From: Streptomyces sp. DH24
Lineage (GTDB): Bacteria; Actinomycetota; Actinomycetes; Streptomycetales; Streptomycetaceae
DNA length: 64,000 nt
Direction: 5' to 3'
Assembly: GCF_029813775.1 (NCBI RefSeq)
Contig: NZ_JARVKW010000009.1
Location: 1 to 64,000 of the forward strand
Shown: positions 17,902 through 24,773 of the stretch, in pieces
How the letters are laid out: every line of letters begins with the position of its first letter
How positions within the stretch are numbered: the stretch's first letter is position 1
Notes under the pieces: generated by a model
The model's database searches: none
The model's input: only the letters and a program-made list of their open reading frames with translations
What the model was told of the DNA's origin: nothing
Made by a program: the position numbers and the translations under genes

Positions 17902-18317
17902 TCAGAAGCCGAGGATCTTCCAGAGCTGTCCGCCCGGCGTCTTCTTCCCCTCCATGACCGTGCCGTCACGGTCCGCGACCGACCAGGCCGAGACGTAGAG
18001 CCTGCCGTCGTGCGGGTCGAGGGCGAGGCCCGCCGGGAACGGCACCTTCACGTGCGTGCGCCTGTCGTGGTGCGAGACCTTCGTCACGACGCCGGCGAAG
18101 AGCCGGCTGACGTAGAGGTCGCCCTCGCGGTTGACGGCGACGCCGGTGATCGGGCCGAAGCCGGACTTCCAGTCGAGGATCTTGCCGGTGCGTTCGGTCC
18201 CGTCGGGGTCCTCGGGCGAGACCACGGTCAGCCACCGGTCCTCGCCCAACGGGACGTCGTGCTGAGGGCGACGCCCGTGGCGACCACGAGCGCCGCGCGC
18301 GCTCTGGTTTTTCTCAT
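17902..18317 (-). pseudogene. decayed ScyD/ScyE-like secreted protein gene
   Basis: From ATG 18317, after AGAGAGGT, a normal signal peptide reads MRKTRARAALVVATGVALS, but this frame hits a stop after about 29 codons. The other minus-strand frame continues to 17902 with about 115 residues of a beta-propeller-like repeat sequence (GFGPITGVAVNREGDLYVSRLFAGVV; FPAGLALDPHDGRLYVS). This C-terminal pattern resembles NHL/ScyD secreted proteins, usually some 350–400 residues long. The signal peptide is joined near 18250 to the C-terminal third, out of frame. An internal deletion of about two thirds of the gene is the simplest explanation. The family name is by resemblance. Confidence 0.75.
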
Positions 18318-18757
18318 GCCGTACCTCTCTCCGCACCTCACTCAGCGGCCACGGCACCGGACCGTGGCCGGCTGGAAAGCAGCGGTCCGAGGCGGGCAAA
18401 GCGCCTCATAATCTTCAAACCACCCCGAATCCCTCCGGATAGACCACTGTGTGCGAGGCCCTGACCGAAGGTCACGAAAATGTATCGGGCATATCACCCG
18501 CCAACCTTCACAGGCGCCACACGAGTTGGCTACCGTGCCGGGCAGGCCGCACGACCCCCACCGGCGAAGGTCGCCGGGCCGCGCGGCCTCCGCCGAATCC
18601 GGTGCGCCCGAACGGCAGCCGGAGCCGGGGACCCACCGAAACCTGGGGTGAATCGGCCGAGCTCCCCGTGAGCGGGGCCGTAGGGCAAACCTTCCGACCC
18701 ACCCGCCCGAACCCGACAGCTAACTCGGCAGGCGGAGCACGGAAGGAGTCGCCTCCC
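18318..18757. other. long leader region with c-di-AMP riboswitch
   Basis: This 440-bp gap holds the promoter and 5' leader of the NlpC/P60 gene at 18758. The right half is the riboswitch. The left half (18318–18560) has no gene; the promoter must lie upstream of 18570, but no hexamer pair is convincing. Confidence 0.7.
18588..18737 (+). ncRNA. ydaO-yuaA (c-di-AMP) riboswitch
   Basis: The conserved blocks of this aptamer class are all present in order: gccgaatcc (about 18592), ggggacccacc, ctggggtgaatcgg, agggcaaaccttccgaccc, cccgaacccgacagctaac, then ggcagg. The closing helix P1 pairs CTCCGCC (18588–18594) with GGCGGAG (18731–18737). The class senses cyclic di-AMP and is known in actinobacteria upstream of cell-wall hydrolase genes, usually switching expression off at high ligand. 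Here P1 ends 4 nt before the ribosome-binding site GGAAGGAG (18741–18748), so ligand-stabilised P1 could also affect translation. No separate terminator hairpin is seen between aptamer and start codon. Confidence 0.93.
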
Positions 18758-19954
18758 TTGGCGTCGCACCGCAAACCCCGTCCCGCCCAGGTCCGCGTCG
18801 CGGGCATACGGACCCCCGCCCTCGCCACCGCGGCCCTCACCTCCGTGGCGCTGCTGTCCCAGACGGCCAACGCCGCGCCCGCCGACGACCGGCCGAGCCT
18901 CGAAGAGGTCGAGAAGAAGGTCGACGACCTGTACCGCCAGGCGGAGTCGGCGACCGAGAAGTACAACTCCGCCAAGGAGAAGACCGCCAAGCAGCGCAAG
19001 CGGGTCGACACCCTCCTCGACGACGTCGCCCGGCGCACGCAGGAACTCAACGAGGCGCGCGAGGCGCTGGGCTCCTACGCCGCCGCCCAGTACCGCACCG
19101 GCGCCGGCGTCCCCGACACCGCGACCTTCCTGCTCGCGGACTCGCCGCAGGACTTCTTCGACCGCTCGCAGCTGATGGACCGGCTCACCGGCCGGCAGAA
19201 GGAAGCGGTCGACGACTACTTCACGCAGCAGTCCACGACGATGAAGAAGCGTCAGGAGGCCACCAGAAGCCTGGAGACGCTCACCGACTCGCAGACCGAC
19301 CTGAGGACGGCGAAGGCGACCGTCCAGAAGAAGCTCTCCGAAGCGCGCTCACTGCTGTCGCGGCTGACCGCCGAGGAGAAGGCGCGGCTCGCGGCGATCG
19401 AGAAGAAGAAGCGGGAGGAGGCCGCCCGCAAGGCCGCCGAGCTGGCCCGCCAGCAGGAGGAGGACCGGCAGGCCCGCGAGGAGGCCGCGGCGGCCGAGCA
19501 GCGGGAGAGCGGTTCCGCCGGCGGTTCGGCGGGCGGCTCCGCCGGGGCCGGCACCGGCGGCGCCTCCGACCCGTCGGCCACCGACCCGACGTACGCCACC
19601 AGGGCCGAGAAGGCGGTCGCCTTCGCGCGCGGCCAGATCGGCAAGCCGTACGTCTGGGGCGCCACCGGGCCCGGCTCCTACGACTGCTCGGGCCTGACCC
19701 AGGACGCCTGGCAGGCCGCGGGCGTGGCCATCCCGCGCACCACCTACGACCAGGTCAACGCCGGCACGACGGTCACCGTCTCCCAGGCCCTGCCCGGCGA
19801 CCTCGTCTTCTTCTACGACGACGTCACCCACGTCGGGATCTACATCGGCAACGGCATGATGATCCACGCGCCGAAGCCGGGGACGTACGTCCGCGAGGAG
19901 TCCATCTACTACGACGGCGAGTCGTCGATCCACAGCGTGGTCCGGCCCGCCTGA
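18758..19954 (+). CDS. NlpC/P60 peptidoglycan endopeptidase under c-di-AMP riboswitch
   Basis: The protein has 398 residues, starting at TTG 18758, 9 nt after GGAAGGAG. A signal peptide ends near ...QTANA-AP. Residues about 45–240 form a long coiled coil (Glu/Lys/Ala-rich). A Gly/Ser-rich linker follows, then a C-terminal NlpC/P60 domain with catalytic Cys in YDCSGLTQD (about residue 309), His in DVTHVGIYIGNG (about 356) and a polar third residue (MIHAPKPG). The domain cleaves D-gamma-Glu–mDAP type bonds in peptidoglycan; the coiled coil resembles inhibitory or FtsX-binding modules of RipA/CwlO-like enzymes. Expression is presumably controlled by the riboswitch just upstream, linking growth and turgor to wall lysis. 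A close paralogue lies at 21428–22486. Confidence 0.93.
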   Translation: MASHRKPRPAQVRVAGIRTPALATAALTSVALLSQTANAAPADDRPSLEEVEKKVDDLYRQAESATEKYNSAKEKTAKQRKRVDTLLDDVARRTQELNEAREALGSYAAAQYRTGAGVPDTATFLLADSPQDFFDRSQLMDRLTGRQKEAVDDYFTQQSTTMKKRQEATRSLETLTDSQTDLRTAKATVQKKLSEARSLLSRLTAEEKARLAAIEKKKREEAARKAAELARQQEEDRQAREEAAAAEQRESGSAGGSAGGSAGAGTGGASDPSATDPTYATRAEKAVAFARGQIGKPYVWGATGPGSYDCSGLTQDAWQAAGVAIPRTTYDQVNAGTTVTVSQALPGDLVFFYDDVTHVGIYIGNGMMIHAPKPGTYVREESIYYDGESSIHSVVRPA

Positions 19955-20009
19955 GGCGCCACCGCCCGGCGAACGGAGTACCGGCGACCGGCGTACGGGG
20001 GTGCCGGCG

Positions 20010-20062
20010 TACGGGGTGCCGGAGGCCGGGGTGCCGGAGGCCCGGGTGCCGGAGGCCGGGGT
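20010..20062. repeat. short tandem repeats downstream of NlpC/P60 gene
   Basis: About four copies of a 15-bp unit like gtgccggaggccggg lie between two convergent genes. Copies are imperfect. The segment could form stacked GC-rich hairpins and help terminate both genes. Confidence 0.6.
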
Positions 20063-20066
20063 GGCC

Positions 20067-20639
20067 TCAGTGGCCGCCCCGGTTCTCGACGCACGGGCCG
20101 GTGCCCGGCTGGGGCTCGACGTACGCGCCGTGCACCTCGGAGGTGATCTCCTCCCGCGTGGCGCGACCGGACACGCACGTGACCCCGGTGTGGACGCTGT
20201 AGAAACCCCGCTCCACGTACACGCCGTGGTCCGGGCCGCAGCCGAGCGCGCGCAGCGCCGCCTCGATGCGCGCGTCACCGAGGCCGTCCTTCTCCCGGGC
20301 CCGCTCCAGCTCCCGCTCGATGAGCCGGGCCGACGCCTGCCCCTGGGCGCGCTGCTGGGCGGTCAGGCTGCCCTTCATGCGGTAGGCGTGGTTCTCGGCG
20401 TAGTTCGGAGGTGCGTCCGCGGGCGGTTCCTGCGAGGCAGCGTCCCCGCTCGGCGCCGGGGCCGAGGAGGGCGAGGCGGACGGAACCGCGGGCACCTCGG
20501 CGGCCTGCGCGCACTTCGGCCGGGGCGTGAACGAGGGCCGCGGGCTCGCCGCCTCCGGTTGCCCACCCCGCTCGGTGCCGCACGCGGTGACGGTGACGGC
20601 CAGGATCACGGCGACGGCGGCCTGTCGTCCGGGAGTCAT
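20067..20639 (-). CDS. putative lipoprotein
   Basis: The protein has 190 residues and belongs to no family I recognise. The N-terminal hydrophobic core ends in the lipobox VTAC (Cys at about residue 20), so it should be lipid-anchored on the outer membrane face. A Pro/Ser/Ala-rich linker (25–75) follows. The C-terminal domain (about 80–190) contains three Cys (GCGPD, TCVSG, PCVEN), possibly with disulfides, and the phrases ALGCGPDHGVYVE and REEITSEVHGAYVEP. It begins 7 bp downstream of the membrane protein gene at 20647 and is probably in the same operon. Confidence 0.8.
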   Translation of the reverse strand: MTPGRQAAVAVILAVTVTACGTERGGQPEAASPRPSFTPRPKCAQAAEVPAVPSASPSSAPAPSGDAASQEPPADAPPNYAENHAYRMKGSLTAQQRAQGQASARLIERELERAREKDGLGDARIEAALRALGCGPDHGVYVERGFYSVHTGVTCVSGRATREEITSEVHGAYVEPQPGTGPCVENRGGH

Positions 20640-20646
20640 GGCCGGC

Positions 20647-21000
20647 TCAGGTCCACAGCACGGCGATGAAGATGTTCGCCGTGGTCAGCAGGCCGACGAG
20701 GCCGAACAGGCCCTTCTCGGCCCTCTCCTCGTCGCGCTTCACGTAGACGAGGCCGAGGATCACGATCAGCAGGGCCAGCTTCACGCCGATCTTGATGTTG
20801 TTGACGCTCTGGTCGTCGGCCTGGTTGAGGCCGACCAGGATGACACCCGTGACCAGCATCGTCAGGGCGCCGTGCAGCATCGCGGGGCTGAAGCGGGCGG
20901 TGCCCTCCCCCATGGCCTTCATCTGGGTGAGGAAGCCGCCGAGCAGCGAGGCGATGCCGACGATGTGCAGGCCGACGAAGAGATGGATGAGTACGTCCAT
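20647..21000 (-). CDS. small integral membrane protein
   Basis: The protein has 117 residues with four predicted membrane segments at roughly 4–24, 42–60, 73–87 and 98–116. The segment between the third and fourth is charged (VKRDEERAEKG). There are no catalytic residues. The compact four-helix layout resembles small DUF-type inner membrane proteins, but I cannot name the family. It precedes the lipoprotein gene by 7 bp; both may act at the envelope next to the NlpC/P60 hydrolases. Confidence 0.75.
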   Translation of the reverse strand: MDVLIHLFVGLHIVGIASLLGGFLTQMKAMGEGTARFSPAMLHGALTMLVTGVILVGLNQADDQSVNNIKIGVKLALLIVILGLVYVKRDEERAEKGLFGLVGLLTTANIFIAVLWT

Positions 21001-21427
21001 GGGCCCGGAGCCTAGTGAGGCGCGCGGACGACGCCGACAGCGCCCCTCATAACACCGGGCCGCCGCCCTCCACCCCCGAAAAGGTCATATCGGTCACGGC
21101 CCTGCGGGAAGTCGACGGCGCCGGAACGGTACTGCGGTCACATTCGGGCACGGTCCGGTCCCCTGGCGCCAGTTCCGCGCAACGCCGGGCCCCGACCGCA
21201 CAACCACGCCTAGCGTCCTGACCCGGGTGACCGGCACTCCACAGCCGCCTCGGCCGGGGCGACAGCCGGACACCTCCTCCAGAAAGTCCGGCGGCGGCAC
21301 GCTCCCCCCTACGGGCCGCCGCCGGACGCGGACACCGCCCGCGCCAGGGCCGGGGACGACGCCCGCGGGTACGACTCGCGCGGCGCGTACGGCCCGCGCG
21401 GCCTGGTCGAAAGGACGTGGCACCGAG
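21001..21427. other. 427-bp divergent intergenic region
   Basis: This region is shared by the small membrane protein gene (left) and the second NlpC/P60 gene (right). TAGGCT on the minus strand (complement of 21009–21014) could be a −10 for the membrane protein gene. Unlike the paralogue at 18758, none of the conserved ydaO blocks is present. No gene is supported. Confidence 0.6.
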
Positions 21428-22486
21428 GTGGCAGCGCACCGCAGGCCCCGACAACGCGCGCTGGGTGGCGGCAGGTTCCGTACGGCCGTCACGATCGCCT
21501 TCGCGGGCGCGGCGACGGCGACCGCCCTCGACGGGACCGGGCACGCCGAGCCGCGGCTGACGCCGGCGCAGGTCGAGGCGAAGGTGGACCGGCTGTACCG
21601 GGAGGCGGAGGCCGCCACCGAGAAGTACAACGGCGCGAAGGAGAAGGCGGAGGCGGCCGAACGCCGGCTCCGGGACCTGCGGGACGAGGCGGCGCGCAAG
21701 CAGGACGGGCTCAACACGGCGCGCGAGGCGCTGGGTTCGGCGGCAGCCGCCCAGTACCGGGCCGGCGGCCTCGACCCGGCGCTGCAACTGGCGCTCTCCT
21801 CCGCCCCGGAGCGTTATCTCGACGGGGCGGAGTTCGTGGAGCGGGCGGGCATCCGGCAGAAGGCGGAGCTGGGCCGGGTGCGCGAGCAGCTGCGCGAGGT
21901 GGAGGAACTGCGCGGCGCGGCCCGCGCCGAACTATCGTCGCTGAAGTCACGGCAGACGGAACTGAAGCGGCACAAGAAGACGATCACCGGCAAGCTGGGC
22001 GAGGCCCGCCGCCTGCTGTCCCGCCTGACGGCGCAGGAACGGGCCCGGATGGCCCCGGCCCCGCAACGGGCGTCGCGCTCCTCCGCACCCGCGCGGGACG
22101 GCATGCCCTCGCCCTCCGGCCGGGTCGCTGCCCCCAACTCCCGCGCCGCGGCGGCCCTCGCGTACGCCTACGGCAAGATCGGCAGCCCGTACGTCTGGGG
22201 CGCCACGGGCCCGAACGCCTTCGACTGCTCCGGGCTGACCCAGGCCGCCTACCGCGCGGCGGGCATCTCCCTGCCACGCACCACATACACCCAGATCGGC
22301 GCGGGCCGCCGCGTCTCCCGCGCCGAACTCGCCCCGGGCGACCTGGTCTTCTTCTACTCCGGCGTCACCCACGTGGGCCTCTACGTCGGAAACGGCCAGA
22401 TGGTCCACGCGCCGAATCCGTCGAGCTCGGTGCGCGTGGACCCGATCAGCTCCATGCCGTTCGCGGGGGCTGTGCGGGTGGTGTGA
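21428..22486 (+). CDS. NlpC/P60 peptidoglycan endopeptidase (second paralogue)
   Basis: The protein has 352 residues; GTG 21428 follows an AAAGGACG element, and the signal peptide begins directly after it (MAAHRRPRQRALGGGRF…). The design matches the paralogue at 18758: secretion signal, coiled coil (about 45–205), a shorter linker (about 50 residues of Ala/Pro/Ser) and a C-terminal NlpC/P60 domain. The catalytic Cys is in FDCSGLTQA (about 267), His in GVTHVGLYVGNG and a further His in MVHAPNPS. Secreted and probably wall-bound, it should cleave peptidoglycan stem peptides. It ends 72 bp before a convergent response regulator, with a hairpin in between. It lacks the riboswitch of its paralogue, so regulation differs. 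Confidence 0.93.
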   Translation: MAAHRRPRQRALGGGRFRTAVTIAFAGAATATALDGTGHAEPRLTPAQVEAKVDRLYREAEAATEKYNGAKEKAEAAERRLRDLRDEAARKQDGLNTAREALGSAAAAQYRAGGLDPALQLALSSAPERYLDGAEFVERAGIRQKAELGRVREQLREVEELRGAARAELSSLKSRQTELKRHKKTITGKLGEARRLLSRLTAQERARMAPAPQRASRSSAPARDGMPSPSGRVAAPNSRAAAALAYAYGKIGSPYVWGATGPNAFDCSGLTQAAYRAAGISLPRTTYTQIGAGRRVSRAELAPGDLVFFYSGVTHVGLYVGNGQMVHAPNPSSSVRVDPISSMPFAGAVRVV

Positions 22487-22516
22487 CGCCGGTACGGGCG
22501 TACTCGGCGGACACGG

Positions 22517-22545
22517 CTCGGGCTCCCGGTCGCCGGGGACCCGAG
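22517..22545. terminator. hairpin terminator between convergent genes
   Basis: CTCGGG (22517–22522) pairs with CCCGAG (22540–22545), extended inward by TCCCGG/CCGGGG with one mismatch and a three-base loop. There is no T-run, but the position between two convergent stops fits bidirectional termination. Confidence 0.5.
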
Positions 22546-22558
22546 GGCTGCCCGGTCG

Positions 22559-23305
22559 TCACACCAGCCGACGCGCCGTGGCCCACCGCGTCAGCTCGTG
22601 GCGGTTGGACAGCTGGAGCTTTCTGAGGACCGCCGAGACGTGGGACTCGACCGTCTTGACGGAGATGAACAGCTGCTTGGCGATCTCCTTGTACGCGTAG
22701 CCCCGGGCGATCAGGCGCAGGACCTCGCGCTCGCGCTGGGTGAGGCGGTCGAGGTCCTCGTCGACCGGCGGGGCGTCGGTGGAGGCGAACGCGTCGAGGA
22801 CGAAGCCGGCCAGGCGCGGGGAGAACACCGCGTCGCCCTCCTGGACGCGGAAGATCGAGTCGATCAGGTCCGTGCCGGTGATCGTCTTGGTGACGTAGCC
22901 GCGCGCGCCGCCCCGGATCACGCCGATCACGTCCTCCGCGGCGTCCGACACGGACAGCGCGAGGAAGCGGACGGGCTGCTCGGCGTCGGCCATCAACGGG
23001 GCGCAGCGGCGCAGCACTTCGACGCCGCCGCCGCCTGGCAGGTGCACGTCGAGGAGGACGACCTCCGGCCGGGTCGCGGTGATGACCGTGACGGCCTGGT
23101 CGACGTCTGCGGCCTCGCCGACGACCTCGACGCCGGTCTGCGCGGTCTGGCCGATCTCGGCCTGGACGCCCGTGCGGAACATGCGGTGGTCGTCGACGAG
23201 GACCACGCGGACGTGGCGCCCGGCCGTGCCGCCGCCGGACACCCCCGCGGAGTCCGCCCCTTCGGCCGCCCCGGTCGGTCCGTTCGTCTCGGTCGGGTCA
23301 CTCAT
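22559..23305 (-). CDS. LuxR-family two-component response regulator
   Basis: The protein has 248 residues. A receiver domain (about 30–155) has acidic pocket DD (38–39), phosphoacceptor Asp86 in VVLLDVHLP, a Ser/Thr switch in ALSVS and Lys in YVTKTITG. A short linker precedes a LuxR-type HTH (about 185–245; LTQREREVLRLIARGYAYKEIAKQL). It is the output partner of the kinase whose stop codon overlaps this ATG by 4 bp (ATGA), so the two are cotranslated. It may autoregulate the divergent region at 24.6–24.8 kb. Targets likely include the divergent PspC/LiaF-like gene, suggesting an envelope-stress system. Confidence 0.93.
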   Translation of the reverse strand: MSDPTETNGPTGAAEGADSAGVSGGGTAGRHVRVVLVDDHRMFRTGVQAEIGQTAQTGVEVVGEAADVDQAVTVITATRPEVVLLDVHLPGGGGVEVLRRCAPLMADAEQPVRFLALSVSDAAEDVIGVIRGGARGYVTKTITGTDLIDSIFRVQEGDAVFSPRLAGFVLDAFASTDAPPVDEDLDRLTQREREVLRLIARGYAYKEIAKQLFISVKTVESHVSAVLRKLQLSNRHELTRWATARRLV

Positions 23306-24630
23306 GACGTCTTCTCCGCCCTCTCCATCTCCAGCTCGACCTCCGTGCCGCCGTCCGGCACCGCCCGCAGCCGGGCCGTGCCGCCGTTGCGCTCCATGCG
23401 GCCGATGATCGATTCTCTGACGCCCATGCGGTCGGCGGGTATCGAGTCGAGGTCGAAGCCGGGGCCGCGGTCCCGGACGGACACGAAGACCGTCCTGCCC
23501 TCGACTTCGGCGTAGACCTGAACGGCGCCGCCCTCGCCACCGTACTTGGCGGCGTTCACCATTGCTTCCCGCGCGGCCTGCATCTGTGCGGCGGTCTTCT
23601 CGTCGAGCGGGCAGTCGCCGACCACGACGACCTCTATGGGGACGCCGTGCTTGTCCTCCACCTCCGCCGCGTTGCGCCGCACGGCGTCGGCGAGCGTCGT
23701 GGGCTCGTCCTCCTCGTCCTTGCCGGTGCCCTCCGGTTTGTACAGCCAGGTGCGCAGGTCGCGCTCCTGGGCGCGGGCGAGGCGGCGCACCTCGTTCGCG
23801 TTCTCCGCGTTGCGCTGGATCAGGGTCAGGGTGTGCAGCACCGAGTCGTGGACGTGGGCGGCGACTTCGGCGCGCTCCTGGGCGCGGATGCGCATCAGGC
23901 GCTCCTCGGAGAGGTCCTGCGTCATGCGCACCAGGTAAGGGCCGGCCAGCAGCGTTATCCCGACGAGGACGGCGAGGGCGGCCTGGAGGATGGAGCCGAG
24001 GTGGGCGGCGGAACCCTGAAGGACGAAGATGCCGGAGACACCGGCCGTCACCAGCAGCACGCCGGCCACGGCCCGCAGCAGGGTGACCGTGCGCCGGTGG
24101 CGGCCGACCTCGGCCCAGCGGGCCCGGCGTGCGTTGTCCGCCTGGCGCCAGACGAGGGCGACGCCCGCGCCCACGAGGACCATGGGCCACAGGTAGACCC
24201 GCGCGCCGCCGCTCAGGTTCACGTTGCCCACGAAGACCATGGCCACCACGACCATGAGGAGCAGGGCGACGATCTGGCCCCGGTCCGGCTTGCGGGCGAC
24301 GAGTCTGCGGCGGCCGTCCGGCGAGGTCTCCGAGCCGACGAGGGAAGGCGGTTTCTGCGCCTCGACGCCGCCGACGCCGAGCGGGACGAAGAACCAGAAC
24401 GCCGCGTACAGCAACGCGCCGAGGCCGTCCGCCATGAACAGGCCGACGAAGACCAGCCGCACCCAGATCACGGGCAGCCCGAGATGACCGGCGAGCCCCC
24501 GCGCCACACCACCGAGCCAGCGTCCGTCACTGCTGCGGTAGAGCTTGCGCGGCGGCCGCGGTTCGGCGAGTGGCGCTGCTGCGGCTTCCGGCATGCCACT
24601 GATGGTCACACGACCGGCGGAGCCGGGCAT
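23302..24630 (-). CDS. PspC-domain sensor histidine kinase
   Basis: The protein has 442 residues. The N-terminus carries a PspC domain (LYRSSDGRWLGGVARGLAGHL, about 30–90), usually linked to phage-shock or membrane-stress sensing. Several membrane segments follow (about 125–150, 155–170, 190–210, 220–240). The cytoplasmic part has a histidine box HVHDSVLHTLTLI (about 265) typical of the HPK7/NarX group, then an HATPase_c domain with N-box (REAMVNAAKYG) and G-box (DRGPGFDLD). Start at 24630 is uncertain; an ATG at 24594 is a plausible alternative. Stop overlaps the regulator start. Architecture resembles MacS-type kinases, but I give no symbol. Confidence 0.9.
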   Translation of the reverse strand: MPGSAGRVTISGMPEAAAAPLAEPRPPRKLYRSSDGRWLGGVARGLAGHLGLPVIWVRLVFVGLFMADGLGALLYAAFWFFVPLGVGGVEAQKPPSLVGSETSPDGRRRLVARKPDRGQIVALLLMVVVAMVFVGNVNLSGGARVYLWPMVLVGAGVALVWRQADNARRARWAEVGRHRRTVTLLRAVAGVLLVTAGVSGIFVLQGSAAHLGSILQAALAVLVGITLLAGPYLVRMTQDLSEERLMRIRAQERAEVAAHVHDSVLHTLTLIQRNAENANEVRRLARAQERDLRTWLYKPEGTGKDEEDEPTTLADAVRRNAAEVEDKHGVPIEVVVVGDCPLDEKTAAQMQAAREAMVNAAKYGGEGGAVQVYAEVEGRTVFVSVRDRGPGFDLDSIPADRMGVRESIIGRMERNGGTARLRAVPDGGTEVELEMERAEKTS

Positions 24631-24721
24631 CAGGGTCCGTCCCCGAGACTCCCCTGATCTTCGGCCCGGGGGTCCGTCGAACGCTTCCCGGGCGCCGGCT
24701 CAGGGGCGATATCAGGGTCCG
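24629..24721. promoter_or_regulatory. divergent control region with ATCAGGG repeats
   Basis: The region between the kinase and the PspC gene carries ATCAGGGTCCG at 24629–24639 and 24711–24721, and the inverted CCCTGAT at 24652–24658. Direct and inverted copies of one 7-mer between a two-component gene pair and a divergent membrane-stress gene suggest regulator binding sites. Confidence 0.4.
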
Positions 24722-24773
24722 GCCAGGGTCGTTCCGACTCCCGTCGCGGCGGCTCGGCCGTCACCATGGACGC

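Noticed and set aside
15463..18411. 982-codon plus-strand open frame
   Set aside because: Antisense of pcrA, whose seven helicase motifs are intact on the minus strand.
21001..21427. Second c-di-AMP riboswitch before the second NlpC/P60 gene
   Set aside because: Looked for the conserved blocks (gccgaat, ggggaccca, gggcaaacc, gacagctaac); none is present.
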